DNA of 64,000 nucleotides from Pseudoduganella dura (GCF_009727155.1 NZ_WNWM01000002.1:5146001-5210000), one strand, 5' to 3'; positions 35,121 to 44,893 are shown, numbered from the stretch's first letter. The notes: a model not told the origin generated them from the letters alone. Numbers and translations are program-made.

Positions 35121-36974
35121 ATGTCCGACGAGATCAGGAAGAGCCAGGGCGCCATGCACGGGCCGGCCGGCGGTGCCGACGTCGCCGGCACCGCAGACGG
35201 CGAGGGCGCCGGCGGGCACGGCCCGACCGGCTTCTGGACCCGCTATGTCTGGAGCCAGGACCACAAAGTGATCGCCATCCAGTACACGCTGGTCGCGCTG
35301 GTGGTCGGTGTGATCGGCATCGTGCTGTCCGACCTGATGCGCCTGCAGCTGGGCTTCCCCGGCAAGTTCGAATTCATCGACCCGGCCAGCTATTACCAGT
35401 ACATCACGATGCACGGCATGATCATGGTGATCTACCTGCTGACGGCGATCTTCCTGGGCGGCTTCGGCAACTACCTGATCCCGCTGATGGTGGGGGCGCG
35501 CGACATGGTATTCCCGTACCTGAACATGCTCAGCTTCTGGTTCTACCTGCTGGCCGTGCTGATCCTGATCGGCAGCTTCTTCGTGCCGGGCGGCCCCACC
35601 GGCGCCGGCTGGACGCTGTATCCGCCGCAGGCGATCCTGCCCGGCACGCCGGGCATCGAGGCCGGCATCGTCGTCATGCTGGTATCGCTGCTGGTGTTCA
35701 TCGCCGCCGCCACGATGGGCGGCCTGAACTACGTGACGACGATCCTGCAGGCGCGCACCCGCGGCATGACGCTGATGCGCATGCCGCTCACGGTGTGGGG
35801 CATCTTCATCGCCACGATCCTGGCGCTGCTGGCGTTCCCGGCGCTGTTCGTCTCCGGCGTGATGATGCTGCTCGACCGCGTGCTGGGCACGAGCTTCTTC
35901 ATGCCGGCGATCGTGTCGATGGGGCAGCCGCTGGGCTACAGCGGCGGCAGCCCGCTGCTGTTCCAGCACCTGTTCTGGTTCTTCGGCCACCCCGAGGTGT
36001 ATATCGTGGCGCTGCCCGCGTTCGGCATCATTTCCGACCTGATCAGCGTGCATGCCCGCAAGTGCATCTTCGGTTACCGGATGATGGTATGGGCCATCGT
36101 GATCATCGGGGCGCTGTCGTTCGTCGTGTGGGCGCATCACATGTATGTGTCCGGCATGCATCCGTGGTTCGGCTTCTTTTTCGCGGTCAGCACGCTGGTG
36201 ATCGCCGTGCCCACGGCGCTGAAGGTGTACAACTGGACGCTGACCCTGTGGCGCGGCGACATCCATCTCACCGCGCCGATGCTGTTCGCGCTCGGCTTCA
36301 TCAGCACGTTCCTGATCGGCGGGCTGACCGGCCTGTTCCTCGGCAATGTCAGCGTCGACATCCCGCTGTCGAACACCTATTTCGTCGTCGCCCACTTCCA
36401 CATGGTGATGGGGGTGTCGCCCGTGCTGGCCGTGTTCGGCGGCATCTATCACTGGTACCCGAAGGTGACGGGACGGATGTACCACGAAGGGCTGGCGCAA
36501 CTGCATTTCTGGATCACGTTCCTGGGCGCCTATGCGATCTTCTTCCCGATGCATTACCTGGGCCTGCTCGGCATGCCGCGCCGCTACTATTCCTACGACA
36601 ACTACAACTTCATCCCGCCATCGGCGCAATCGCTGAACGCGTTCATCACGGTGGCCGCGCTCGTCGTCGGCATCGCGCAATTGCTGTTCCTCGCGAATCT
36701 CGCGTGGAGCGCCCGGCGCGGCTGCCCCGCGGGCGCCAATCCATGGCGCGCGGGCAGCCTGGAATGGCACACGCCGCAAACGCCGCCGGCGCACGGCAAC
36801 TGGGGCGCGCAGCTGCCGGTCGTCTATCGCGGGCCGTATGGCTATGGCCGCAGCGATCCCGAAGGCGATTACCTGCCGCAGAACGTGGGGCCCGACGTGG
36901 GGCCGGATGAGTCCGATGAAGGCAAAGGCCGCACCGGCGCCGCGCGGCCGGCCGCAAAAGGAGGGGAAGCATGA
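35121..36974 (+). CDS. ctaD: Cytochrome c oxidase subunit I
   Basis: 617 residues, twelve or so membrane helices. Heme and CuB ligands: MHGMIMV (heme a His), the His-Tyr crosslink block FWFFGHPEVYIVALPAFG, WAHHMYVSGM (CuB His pair) and the heme a3/a pair region YFVVAHFHMVMG. Together with HPEVY (rather than shorter B-type motifs) this indicates an A-type heme-copper oxidase. The N-terminal ~35 residues are Gly/Ala-rich. The C-terminal tail of ~100 residues after the last helix is soluble. GGAGGGC precedes the ATG. The stop overlaps the next gene start by 4 bases. Confidence 0.97.
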   Translation: MSDEIRKSQGAMHGPAGGADVAGTADGEGAGGHGPTGFWTRYVWSQDHKVIAIQYTLVALVVGVIGIVLSDLMRLQLGFPGKFEFIDPASYYQYITMHGMIMVIYLLTAIFLGGFGNYLIPLMVGARDMVFPYLNMLSFWFYLLAVLILIGSFFVPGGPTGAGWTLYPPQAILPGTPGIEAGIVVMLVSLLVFIAAATMGGLNYVTTILQARTRGMTLMRMPLTVWGIFIATILALLAFPALFVSGVMMLLDRVLGTSFFMPAIVSMGQPLGYSGGSPLLFQHLFWFFGHPEVYIVALPAFGIISDLISVHARKCIFGYRMMVWAIVIIGALSFVVWAHHMYVSGMHPWFGFFFAVSTLVIAVPTALKVYNWTLTLWRGDIHLTAPMLFALGFISTFLIGGLTGLFLGNVSVDIPLSNTYFVVAHFHMVMGVSPVLAVFGGIYHWYPKVTGRMYHEGLAQLHFWITFLGAYAIFFPMHYLGLLGMPRRYYSYDNYNFIPPSAQSLNAFITVAALVVGIAQLLFLANLAWSARRGCPAGANPWRAGSLEWHTPQTPPAHGNWGAQLPVVYRGPYGYGRSDPEGDYLPQNVGPDVGPDESDEGKGRTGAARPAAKGGEA

Positions 36975-37636
36975 AGCTGCGTACTGGATGGTTGATCGAT
37001 CCCGCGTGCCGGTTCCAGCCGGACGGCTATTGTCCCGGGTCCGGGCCGGCGCCCTACGGCACCCGCGAAGTGGGCCTGTGGACGTTCATGGGCGTCGTCT
37101 GCACGCTGTTCGCGCTGTTCGGCGCGGCCTACCTGATGCGGATCAGCTACGAGGACTGGCGCCTGTTGCCGCCCGTGCCCTGGCAGCTGTGGCTGTCCAC
37201 CGGCATGCTGGTCGCGAGCGATGCGGCATGGCTGCTGGCGGCGCGCGTTGCGAAGCGGCGGCATGCGCGCCGCGCCGGGCAACTCGGCATGCTCGGCTGG
37301 GTGCTCGCGGCGGCGTTCGTGGCCAGCCAGCTGTGGGCGTGGGATGCGATGGCCGCGCAACGGGTCATCGTCACCGCGGGGCCGGCAGCCGGCTTCTTCT
37401 ACATGCTGACAGGGTTGCACGCCGTCCACGTGATGGGCGGGATGGCGGCGGGCGCGTGGGTGCTGGCCCACCGGCGCCCGGACGGGGGCATCCGCCTCGG
37501 CGAGGGCCTGGCACTGTGCGCGCGCTACTGGCACATGCTGCTGGCGCTGTGGTGCGCGGTGTTCGGCCTGCTGTTCTGGATGACGCCGGAGCTGGTGCGC
37601 ACGATCTGCGCCGGCCTCGGCCTCCCCGTGCGTTGA
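36971..37636 (+). CDS. Cytochrome c oxidase subunit III-like protein (first copy)
   Basis: 221 residues with five hydrophobic helices. The signature FFYMLTGLHAVHVMGG and ARYWHMLLALWCAVFGLLFW match the C-terminal helices of oxidase subunit III (TGxHxxHV, YWHFVDxVW). The first ~30 residues are soluble and Cys/Pro-rich. Overlaps the ctaD stop by 4 bases (ATGA), so it is translationally coupled. A second subunit III gene follows directly; whether both enter the same complex is unknown. Confidence 0.9.
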   Translation: MKLRTGWLIDPACRFQPDGYCPGSGPAPYGTREVGLWTFMGVVCTLFALFGAAYLMRISYEDWRLLPPVPWQLWLSTGMLVASDAAWLLAARVAKRRHARRAGQLGMLGWVLAAAFVASQLWAWDAMAAQRVIVTAGPAAGFFYMLTGLHAVHVMGGMAAGAWVLAHRRPDGGIRLGEGLALCARYWHMLLALWCAVFGLLFWMTPELVRTICAGLGLPVR

Positions 37637-37647
37637 AGGAGGGGCTC

Positions 37648-38349
<702 letters not shown>

Positions 38350-38356
38350 GGGCGCG

Positions 38357-38665
38357 ATGATGGAAGGTCAGCAGCATCCGGTGGGGCTGTACTTCAAGGT
38401 ATGGGGGCTGCTGTTCCTGCTCAGCGCCCTGTCTTACATGGTCGACCTGTTTCACCTGGAAGGCTTGCTGCGGTGGACGCTGATCCTGGCCCTGATGATG
38501 GCCAAGGCCGGCTTGATCGTGGCCGTGTTCATGCACCTGCGCTGGGAACGGCTGGCGCTGGTGTGTCTGGTCGTGGTGCCGCCCGCGGCACTGCTCGTGC
38601 TCGCCGGGATGATGGCGACCGAGTCCGATTACCTGTTCCTGTTGCGCAGCACGCTGTTCCGCTGA
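38357..38665 (+). CDS. Cytochrome c oxidase subunit IV (prokaryotic type)
   Basis: 102 residues with three hydrophobic helices (YFKVWGLLFLLSALSYMVD, LILALMMAKAGLIVAVFMHL, VCLVVVPPAALLVLAGMM), the CtaF/CoxD-type accessory subunit. The AKxxLVxxFFMHLxxE motif is recognisable as AKAGLIVAVFMHLRWE. Two ATGs (38357, 38360) are possible. Last gene of the cluster; no heme A synthesis or Cox11/Sco assembly genes are present here. Confidence 0.9.
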   Translation: MMEGQQHPVGLYFKVWGLLFLLSALSYMVDLFHLEGLLRWTLILALMMAKAGLIVAVFMHLRWERLALVCLVVVPPAALLVLAGMMATESDYLFLLRSTLFR

Positions 38666-38720
38666 AGTGCGCCGACCTTGTTTACGCAATGGGCGTTGCC
38701 GGACAGTAGCAGTTTCACCC

Positions 38721-38750
38721 TTGTAACGGTGTCGCGGCCGGTGCTATAAT
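38721..38750 (+). promoter_or_regulatory. Sigma-70 promoter of the distal tRNA-Glu pair
   Basis: TTGTAA (38721-38726), 18-base spacer, perfect TATAAT (38745-38750). tRNA-Glu copy 4 starts 20 bases later. Confidence 0.75.
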
Positions 38751-38769
38751 GCGCGCACGCTTTTACGAC

Positions 38770-38845
38770 GTCCCCATCGTCTAGAGGCCTAGGACATCAC
38801 CCTTTCACGGTGAGTACCGGGGTTCGAATCCCCGTGGGGACGCCA
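38770..38845 (+). tRNA. tRNA-Glu(TTC), copy 4
   Basis: Identical to the three upstream copies over 76 nt with encoded CCA, same orientation. Right boundary of the oxidase cluster. Confidence 0.97.
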
Positions 38846-38939
38846 GGTTTTGCTGGAACTTTTCATCCGGTTTCATGCATACTCTTTAAAGCTGAATTTA
38901 AAGCCGGAAGTAAAGCCGGAAGTAAAAAGCCAGTCCAGG

Positions 38940-39015
38940 GTCCCCATCGTCTAGAGGCCTAGGACATCACCCTTTCACGGTGAGTACCGGGGTTCGAATC
39001 CCCGTGGGGACGCCA
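38940..39015 (+). tRNA. tRNA-Glu(TTC), copy 5
   Basis: Identical to the other copies. Preceded by CAGTCCAGG as before copy 2 and followed by a strong terminator. Confidence 0.97.
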
Positions 39016-39024
39016 AGAATTTGG

Positions 39025-39063
39025 AGCCGCACTTTGAAACGCCACGTTTCAGTGCGGCTTTTT
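39025..39063 (+). terminator. Terminator of the distal tRNA-Glu pair
   Basis: AGCCGCACT (39025-39033) pairs with AGTGCGGCT (39051-39059), with an inner GAAAC/GTTTC stem, then T5. Confidence 0.88.
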
Positions 39064-39108
39064 GCATTCCGATACATTGCACCATTCCGCTGCCCGCCGC
39101 CATCCACC

Positions 39109-40269
39109 ATGAACCAATCCACCACGCCCGTCACGCTGGCACTGTTCTGCAAGGTCGTCGACAACTACGGCGATATCGGCATCTGCTGGCGCCTCGCGCG
39201 GCAACTGGTGCGCGAACATGCCATCGCCGTCACGCTGTGGGTCGATGACCTGAAGAGTTTTGCCCGCATCTGTCCCCAGGTCGACACGCAGGCGACGGTC
39301 CAGCACGTCGATGGCGTGGCCGTGTATCACTGGCGCGACCAGGAAGGCACGTATCGCGCCGAAGACGTGGCCGACATCGTCATCGAATTCTTTGCCGTCG
39401 ATATCCCGCCGGGTTATGTGACGGCGATGGCGCAGCGCGCGGCCAGGCCGGTGTGGCTGAACCTGGAAGGCCTGACCGCCGAGGAATGGGTCGAGGGCTG
39501 CCATACGCTGCCGTCGATGCATCCGCGGCTGCCGCTGACCAAGCATTTCTTTTTCCCCGGCTTTACCGGCAAGACGGGCGGCCTGCTGCGCGAGGTGGAC
39601 TTGCTGGAACGGCGCGACCGCTTCCAGCAGGATGCCGGCGGCATCGCCGCGTTCCTCGGCGGGCTGGGCCTCGCCCCGGCGGAGCAGCGGGCCTGCAAGG
39701 TATCGCTGTTCTGCTATCCGCATGCGCCGGTCGCCGGGCTGTTCGACGCGTGGCGGCGGGGCGGCGCGCCGCTGGCGTGCCTGGTGCCGGAAGGCGTGGC
39801 GAAGGACGAGGTGCGCGCCTTCCTCGGCGCCGAACCCGTGGCGGGCGCCAGCCGCACGCAAGGCATGCTGACGGTGCGCGTGCTGCCGTTCGTGCCGCAG
39901 GCCGACTACGACCCGCTGTTGTGGGCCTGCGATGTCAATATCGTGCGCGGCGAGGATTCGTTCGTGCGGGCGCAGTGGGCGAATCGCCCGTTTGCCTGGC
40001 ACATTTATCCGCAGGACGACAATCTGCATCATAAAAAACTGCGGGCATTCATTTCCCGTTATTGCCCCGATATCGAGCCGCTCGAGCGGTTCGCGCTGGC
40101 ATTCAATGGCGTGACCGAACCGGCCGGCGACGATTGGCTGCCGTTATGGCAAGCCTTTTCCGGCGCTTTTGAATCCCTGGCATGCCGCTCCGCCAATTGG
40201 CAAAAGGCGGTGTTGGCAAACGGTGACCTGGCATCGAATCTGCTGACATTCGCCGCTTCCGTGCGGTAG
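39109..40269 (+). CDS. earP: EF-P arginine rhamnosyltransferase EarP
   Basis: 386 residues. The N-terminal FCKVVDNYGDIGICWRLARQL carries the two conserved catalytic-site aspartates (Asp18, Asp22). The C-terminal half has the nucleotide-sugar site (NIVRGEDSFVRAQWANRPF, WHIYPQ). EarP moves rhamnose from dTDP-rhamnose to Arg32 of EF-P, activating it to relieve ribosome stalling at polyproline. efp follows after 67 bp and has Arg32, confirming the pair. ATG 39109 is the first Met of the conserved domain. Confidence 0.97.
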   Translation: MNQSTTPVTLALFCKVVDNYGDIGICWRLARQLVREHAIAVTLWVDDLKSFARICPQVDTQATVQHVDGVAVYHWRDQEGTYRAEDVADIVIEFFAVDIPPGYVTAMAQRAARPVWLNLEGLTAEEWVEGCHTLPSMHPRLPLTKHFFFPGFTGKTGGLLREVDLLERRDRFQQDAGGIAAFLGGLGLAPAEQRACKVSLFCYPHAPVAGLFDAWRRGGAPLACLVPEGVAKDEVRAFLGAEPVAGASRTQGMLTVRVLPFVPQADYDPLLWACDVNIVRGEDSFVRAQWANRPFAWHIYPQDDNLHHKKLRAFISRYCPDIEPLERFALAFNGVTEPAGDDWLPLWQAFSGAFESLACRSANWQKAVLANGDLASNLLTFAASVR

Positions 40270-40336
40270 GCGCCGTATGAAGAACATGATATGATGAGCG
40301 GTTAGTGAAACCCATTTTTAGTAGGTACTCTCTCTT

Positions 40337-40912
40337 ATGAAACCCGCAAAAGAAATTCGTGTTGGCAACATCATCATGGTTGACGCCAAGCCCTTCATCG
40401 TGCTGCGCTCCGACGTCAACGGTTCGAGCCGCACGGGCTTCACCTACAAGTGGAAGATGAAAAATCTTCTGACGAACGCTCCGCTGGAAAACGTGTTCCG
40501 CGGCGACGACAAGTTCGACGTGGTCGTTCTGGACAAGAAGCCGGTGACGTACTCGTACTACGCCGATCCGCTGTACGTGTTCATGGATGAAGAGTACAAC
40601 CAGTTCGAAATCGAAGAAGAAAACCTGGGCGATGCGCTGAACTACCTGAAAGACGGCATGGAATGCGAAGCCGTGTTCTATGACGGCAAAGCCATCTCGG
40701 TCGAACTGCCAACCACCATCGTGCGCCAGATCGTGTACTCGGAGCCGGCCGTCAAGGGCAATACCTCGGGTAACGTGCTGAAAGAAGCCAAGATCGAAAA
40801 CGCGATCGAATCGAAGCAGCACACCGTGCAGGTTCCACTGTTCGTGAGCCAGGACGATTCCATCGAAATCGATACCCGCACCAACGAATACAAGCGCGTG
40901 ATCCGCAACTAA
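40337..40912 (+). CDS. efp: Translation elongation factor P (Arg32 type)
   Basis: 191 residues. Three beta-barrel domains; the loop of domain I reads NGSSRTGF with Arg32 at the modification position, the EarP-dependent subtype rather than the Lys34/beta-lysyl type. C-terminal [14 protein letters not shown] is typical. Promotes peptide-bond formation at consecutive prolines. A terminator lies 20 bases after the stop. Confidence 0.98.
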   Translation: MKPAKEIRVGNIIMVDAKPFIVLRSDVNGSSRTGFTYKWKMKNLLTNAPLENVFRGDDKFDVVVLDKKPVTYSYYADPLYVFMDEEYNQFEIEEENLGDALNYLKDGMECEAVFYDGKAISVELPTTIVRQIVYSEPAVKGNTSGNVLKEAKIENAIESKQHTVQVPLFVSQDDSIEIDTRTNEYKRVIRN

Positions 40913-40931
40913 GCTGTTTGCGCCGCTGTTC

Positions 40932-40964
40932 AAAAAAACGCTGCCTCGTGCAGCGTTTTTTTTT
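40932..40964 (+). terminator. Rho-independent terminator of efp
   Basis: AACGCTGC pairs with GCAGCGTT around CTCGT-type loop bases, flanked by an A7 run and a T9 run, so it can act on both strands. Confidence 0.9.
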
Positions 40965-41036
40965 CGCTCCAACTGTTCTGTTCGTGTCCGCCACGGGACG
41001 CGCGTGACATCAACACAAGTGTTGCAGAAAAGAGAT

Positions 41037-41095
41037 GGGGACAGTCCCCAAGTTTTTACGACACTCTGTGTTGTAAAAAATCGGGGACTGTCCCC
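41037..41095. repeat. Palindromic GGGGACAGTCCCC element
   Basis: GGGGACAGTCCCC (41037-41049) and GGGGACTGTCCCC (41083-41095) flank an inner inverted repeat (GTTTTTACGACAC / GTGTTGTAAAAAAT), so the whole 59 bp folds into one long hairpin. A separate palindrome CAACACAAGTGTTG precedes it at 41011-41024. Located between efp and an AraC gene (stop 41156), with no coding content. It resembles REP-like or miniature repeats widespread in proteobacteria. Confidence 0.75.
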
Positions 41096-41155
41096 GGTGT
41101 TGGTTTGCTGCCAGCTCGGCCGTTGGCTGGGGGACTGGCCGAGGGGCTGCCGGCG

Positions 41156-41950
41156 TCAGTGCGGGCCGCGCCATTCGGTAAGATAGTGCTGCGGGGTCTT
41201 GCCGAGCAGCCGCCGGAACATGCTGGTGAAGGCGCTGGGGCTGGCGTAGCCGAGGCTGGCTGCGATGGTGCCCACGCTTTCGCCGCGGGCAAGCATCGGG
41301 AAGGCATGGGCGAGGTGCACCTGCTGCACCCATTGGCGGTAATGGAGCCCGGTCTCCTTCGGGAATAGCCGGATCAGCGTACGGGCACTGGCGCCGGCGT
41401 CCAGCGCACGGTCTTCCAGGGCGCGCCGGCTGCCGGGATCGTCCATGATATCGGTGCACAGCGCGCGCAGTCGCCGGTCGCGCGGCCACGGCACGGCGAT
41501 GGGCACGGTTTCCATCGATGCCAGTTCGGACAGGATCAGCTGGGCCAGCTGTTCGCCGCGCCCGGGCAGCGGGTAGTCCACCGGTCCGGCCGACAGCGCC
41601 AGGATCAGCTCGCGCAGCAGCGGGCTCACCTCGAGCACGCGGCAGCCGTCGACCAGCGCGCCGGCGGCGACGGCATCGATGTACAGCGTGCGCATGTTGA
41701 CCCGCGAAAGCATCGTCAATTCATGCACGATGCCGGGCGCGATCAGCAGCGCGCGCCGCGGCGGAATGATCCACACGCCCAGGTCGGTACGCACCCGTAC
41801 CACGCCTTCGCTGGCGTACAGCAGCTGCACCCAGGGATGGCTATGCGGCACCACGTGCTCGCCATGCTGCGCTTCGGAAGGCACGGCGGTCACCGTGCGC
41901 GGCAAGGCCTGGAACCTGGGACGGTAGAGCGGGGAAGGGGTGAGTGTCAC
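41156..41950 (-). CDS. AraC family transcriptional regulator
   Basis: 264 residues. An N-terminal cupin (HVVPHSHPWVQLLYASEGVVRV, IIPPRRALLIAPGIVHEL) binds the unknown effector. The C-terminal AraC DNA-binding domain has two HTHs (SARTLIRLFPKETGLHYRQWVQQ; GTIAASLGYASPSAFTSMFRRLLGKTPQHY). Divergent from the MFS exporter at 42026, with 75 bp between starts, so it probably controls that gene and itself. Confidence 0.94.
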   Translation of the reverse strand: MTLTPSPLYRPRFQALPRTVTAVPSEAQHGEHVVPHSHPWVQLLYASEGVVRVRTDLGVWIIPPRRALLIAPGIVHELTMLSRVNMRTLYIDAVAAGALVDGCRVLEVSPLLRELILALSAGPVDYPLPGRGEQLAQLILSELASMETVPIAVPWPRDRRLRALCTDIMDDPGSRRALEDRALDAGASARTLIRLFPKETGLHYRQWVQQVHLAHAFPMLARGESVGTIAASLGYASPSAFTSMFRRLLGKTPQHYLTEWRGPH

Positions 41951-42025
41951 TTTGGCGACGAAAAGTGGAAGAAGCGTTCGGCCCTAACATCATACACTGG
42001 CGTGCCCATCACCTACTTCGTTGCC

Positions 42026-43243
42026 ATGACTACCGTCTCCAACGCCCAGGACGTCCCCGGCGCGGCCGCCGCCACGCCGGCGCAGCAGGGCGCCGTGCTG
42101 CAGATCCTGTTTTCCGTCGCCTTCGTGCACCTGCTCAACGATTGCGTGCAGGCCGTGCTGCCGTCGATCTACCCGCTGCTGAAAGAACAGTTCGCGCTGA
42201 GTTTCACGCAGGTGGGCCTGATCACGCTGACGTTCCAGTGCACCGCCTCGCTGCTGCAGCCGTGGATCGGCCTGTATACGGACAAGCGCCCGCTGCCGTT
42301 CCTGCTGCCGATCGGCATGTGCGTGACGCTGGCCGGCGTGGGCCTGCTGGCCACGGCGGACACCTTCGGCATGCTGCTGCTCGCGGCGGGCATGATCGGC
42401 GTCGGTTCCTCGACATTCCATCCGGAGGCGTCGCGCGTGGCGCGCCTGGCATCCGGCGGCAGGTTCGGTTTCGCGCAGTCGCTGTTCCAGGTCGGCGGCA
42501 ATGTCGGCTCGGCCCTGGGCCCGCTGCTGGCAGCCGCCATCATCGTCGGCCATGGCCAGGGCAAGATCGCCTGGTTCACGCTGCTCGTGCTGGTCGCGGT
42601 GGTGGTGCTGGTCGGCGTCAGCCGCTGGTATGGCGGCCACCTGAAGAACGCGGTGCGCAAGGCGGGCGTGCAGCATGTGGCGCCGTTGCCGCGCGGCCGC
42701 GTGATCGCGGCGATGACGGTGCTGGCGATGCTGGTGTTCTCGAAGTACATCTACATGGCCAGCCTGTCGAGCTACTACACGTTTTACCTGATCGAGAAGT
42801 TCCACGTGTCGGTCGACACGGCGCAGATGTACCTGTTCCTGTTCCTTGCCGCCGTGGCGGCGGGCACGTTCGCCGGGGGGCCGATCGGCGACCGCATCGG
42901 CCGCAAGCGCGTGATCTGGGTGTCGATCCTCGGCGCCGCACCGTTCACGCTGGCGCTGCCGTACGTGGATCTCGGGTGGACGGCCGTGCTGTCGGTGGTC
43001 ATCGGCCTGGTGATGTCGTCGGCGTTTTCGGCGATCGTGGTGTTCGCCCAGGAGCTGGTGCCGGGCAAGGTGGGCATGATCGCCGGGATTTTCTTCGGCC
43101 TGATGTTCGGCGTCAGCGGCATCGGCGCCGCGGCGATGGGCCACATCGCCGACGTGGCCGGCATCGAGCAGGTCTACCGCATCGCGTCGTTCCTGCCGCT
43201 GCTGGGTATTCTGGCGGCATTGCTGCCGAAGATGGAGCGCTAG
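42026..43243 (+). CDS. MFS exporter, fosmidomycin-resistance (Fsr) family
   Basis: 405 residues, about twelve helices. Fsr-like start VAFVHLLNDCVQAVLPSIYPLLKEQF and QVGLITLTFQCTASLLQPWIGLYTDKR; MFS loop GDRIGRKRVIWVS between helices 8 and 9; AQELVPGKVGMIAGIFFGLMFG near the end. A proton-driven drug efflux pump of unknown substrate in the inner membrane. ATG 42026 is chosen at the start of family similarity. Divergent AraC regulator. Confidence 0.93.
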   Translation: MTTVSNAQDVPGAAAATPAQQGAVLQILFSVAFVHLLNDCVQAVLPSIYPLLKEQFALSFTQVGLITLTFQCTASLLQPWIGLYTDKRPLPFLLPIGMCVTLAGVGLLATADTFGMLLLAAGMIGVGSSTFHPEASRVARLASGGRFGFAQSLFQVGGNVGSALGPLLAAAIIVGHGQGKIAWFTLLVLVAVVVLVGVSRWYGGHLKNAVRKAGVQHVAPLPRGRVIAAMTVLAMLVFSKYIYMASLSSYYTFYLIEKFHVSVDTAQMYLFLFLAAVAAGTFAGGPIGDRIGRKRVIWVSILGAAPFTLALPYVDLGWTAVLSVVIGLVMSSAFSAIVVFAQELVPGKVGMIAGIFFGLMFGVSGIGAAAMGHIADVAGIEQVYRIASFLPLLGILAALLPKMER

Positions 43244-43305
43244 GAGCCGCCAGCAAAGGCCCCGCGCCTGCGCTGGTGGCCCGGTTTCCGGTCAGATTTC
43301 GCGCA

Positions 43306-44709
43306 TTAAATCTCGATGAAGCGCATCTTGAAGTTGCGCCCCTTGAAGCTGCCGAAGTCGCCGTCCAGGTTGCTGGCGGCGCTCAGCCGGTCGAACGCTT
43401 CGTAGGCCACGCGCCGGTCGATCGCCACGTAGGTCTGGAACTCGGTCACGTTGATCTTGCCGACGAGTTCCTTGGCCAGCTTGGCATCGCCGGTGAGCGC
43501 GCCGAGCACGTCGCCGGCGCGCAGCTTGTCCTTCTTGCCGCCGCTGATGCACAGCGTGAGCATCGGCGCCGGGTCGCCGTGGCCGTCGTCGTTGCCCAGT
43601 TCCGCCAGCGTGTGCCACTCGGCCGGCGTGTTCTGGTATTCCTCGATCAGCTTGACCCACTTCTTTTCGTTCGGCGCGCACAAGGTCAGCGACACGCCGC
43701 TGCCGCCGGCGCGTCCGGTACGGCCGATCCGGTGCACGTGCACCTCGGCATCCTTCGACACGTCGGCGTTGATCACCGCTTCCAGGTCGGTGATGTCCAG
43801 GCCGCGCGCGGCAACGTCGGTGGCGACAAGGATCTGGCAGCTGCGGTTGGAGAACAGCACCAGGATCTCGTCACGCTCGCGCTGTTCCAGTTCGCCGTAC
43901 AGCGCCAGCGCCGAGAAGCCCTGCGCGCGCAGCGTATCGACCAGCTCGCGACAGTGCACCTTGGTATTGCAGAAGATGATCGCCGAAGCCGGCTGGAAGT
44001 GCCGCAGCAGCCGTGCCACCGATTCGTCGCGCGAATCGAAACCGATTTCGTAGAAGCGCTGCTCGATCGTCGAGGTGGTGTGCTGCGCCTCGATCAGCAC
44101 TTCCACCGGGTCGGCCAGAAAGGCCTCGGTGGCGTGGCGGATATCGTCCGGGTAGGTGGCCGAGAACAGCAGCGTCTGGCGGCGTTTCGGGCACTCCTTC
44201 ATGATCGCGGCGATGTCGTCATAGAAGCCCATGTCCGTCATCCGGTCGGCTTCGTCCAGCACCAGCGTGCGGATGGACGACAGGTCGAGCGTCTGCCGCG
44301 ACAGGTGATCCCGGATGCGGCCCGGCGTGCCGACCACGACATGCGCGCCGTGTTCCAGCGATGCGATCTGCGGCCGCATCGGCGAACCGCCCGTCAGCAC
44401 CAGCACCTTCAGGTTGGCGATGCTGCGGCCGAGCCGGCGCAATTCGTTCGCCACCTGGTCCGCCAGTTCGCGGGTCGGGCACATCACCAGTGCCTGCGTG
44501 GCGAACCATGCCGGGTTGATGGTGTACAGCAGTCCGATGCCGAAGGCGGCGGTTTTGCCGCTGCCGGTCTGGGCCTGCGCGATCAGGTCGCGGCCTTCCA
44601 GCACGGGCGGCAGGCTTTCGGCCTGGATCGGCGTCATCGTGGTGTAGCCCAGCGTTTCGAGGTTGGCCAGGAAGGCGTCGGGCAGCGGCAGGGAAGAGAA
44701 GGAGGTCAT
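43306..44709 (-). CDS. dbpA: ATP-dependent RNA helicase DbpA
   Basis: 467 residues. DEAD-box motifs: Q motif TPIQAESLP, I AQTGSGKT, Ia PTRELA, II VLDEADRM, III SATYP, V ATDVAARGLDI, VI HRIGRTGRAG. A C-terminal RNA-recognition domain (AGDVLGALTGDAKL, NVTEFQTYVAIDRRVAYEA) is typical of DbpA, which targets 23S rRNA hairpin 92 during 50S assembly. ATG 44709 is preferred over an in-frame ATG six codons upstream. Downstream end is 62 bp from the MFS gene stop. Confidence 0.95.
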   Translation of the reverse strand: MTSFSSLPLPDAFLANLETLGYTTMTPIQAESLPPVLEGRDLIAQAQTGSGKTAAFGIGLLYTINPAWFATQALVMCPTRELADQVANELRRLGRSIANLKVLVLTGGSPMRPQIASLEHGAHVVVGTPGRIRDHLSRQTLDLSSIRTLVLDEADRMTDMGFYDDIAAIMKECPKRRQTLLFSATYPDDIRHATEAFLADPVEVLIEAQHTTSTIEQRFYEIGFDSRDESVARLLRHFQPASAIIFCNTKVHCRELVDTLRAQGFSALALYGELEQRERDEILVLFSNRSCQILVATDVAARGLDITDLEAVINADVSKDAEVHVHRIGRTGRAGGSGVSLTLCAPNEKKWVKLIEEYQNTPAEWHTLAELGNDDGHGDPAPMLTLCISGGKKDKLRAGDVLGALTGDAKLAKELVGKINVTEFQTYVAIDRRVAYEAFDRLSAASNLDGDFGSFKGRNFKMRFIEI

Positions 44710-44789
44710 GGCGGGGCCGTGGGGCAAAAGGGTTGAATCAGTCTAACAGAGCGCAATGATTGCGCCTCTGCACTGGTGTAATGCGTTAT

Positions 44790-44893
44790 GGCGCCACGAA
44801 CACAGGTCGCAGGGCAAGGCGCATCGTCGAAGACAGTACTTCAGTACGGCGAGACGAATGCAACGCCGCCATGCGGCCTGAGTTCGTGGCGCC
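44790..44893. repeat. 104-bp palindromic intergenic element
   Basis: Bounded by GGCGCCACGAAC and its complement GTTCGTGGCGCC, with an inner AGTACTTCAGTACGGCGAGACG region and secondary pairing (AGGTCGCAGGGC, CATGCGGCCT). Its right end overlaps by one base the stop codon (44893-44895) of the small protein on the minus strand. Noncoding, probably a mobile or REP-like repeat. Confidence 0.72.

Noticed and set aside
41944..44736. 930-codon open frame over the MFS and dbpA genes
   Set aside because: Runs out of frame through one gene and antisense through another; no domain and no plausible start.
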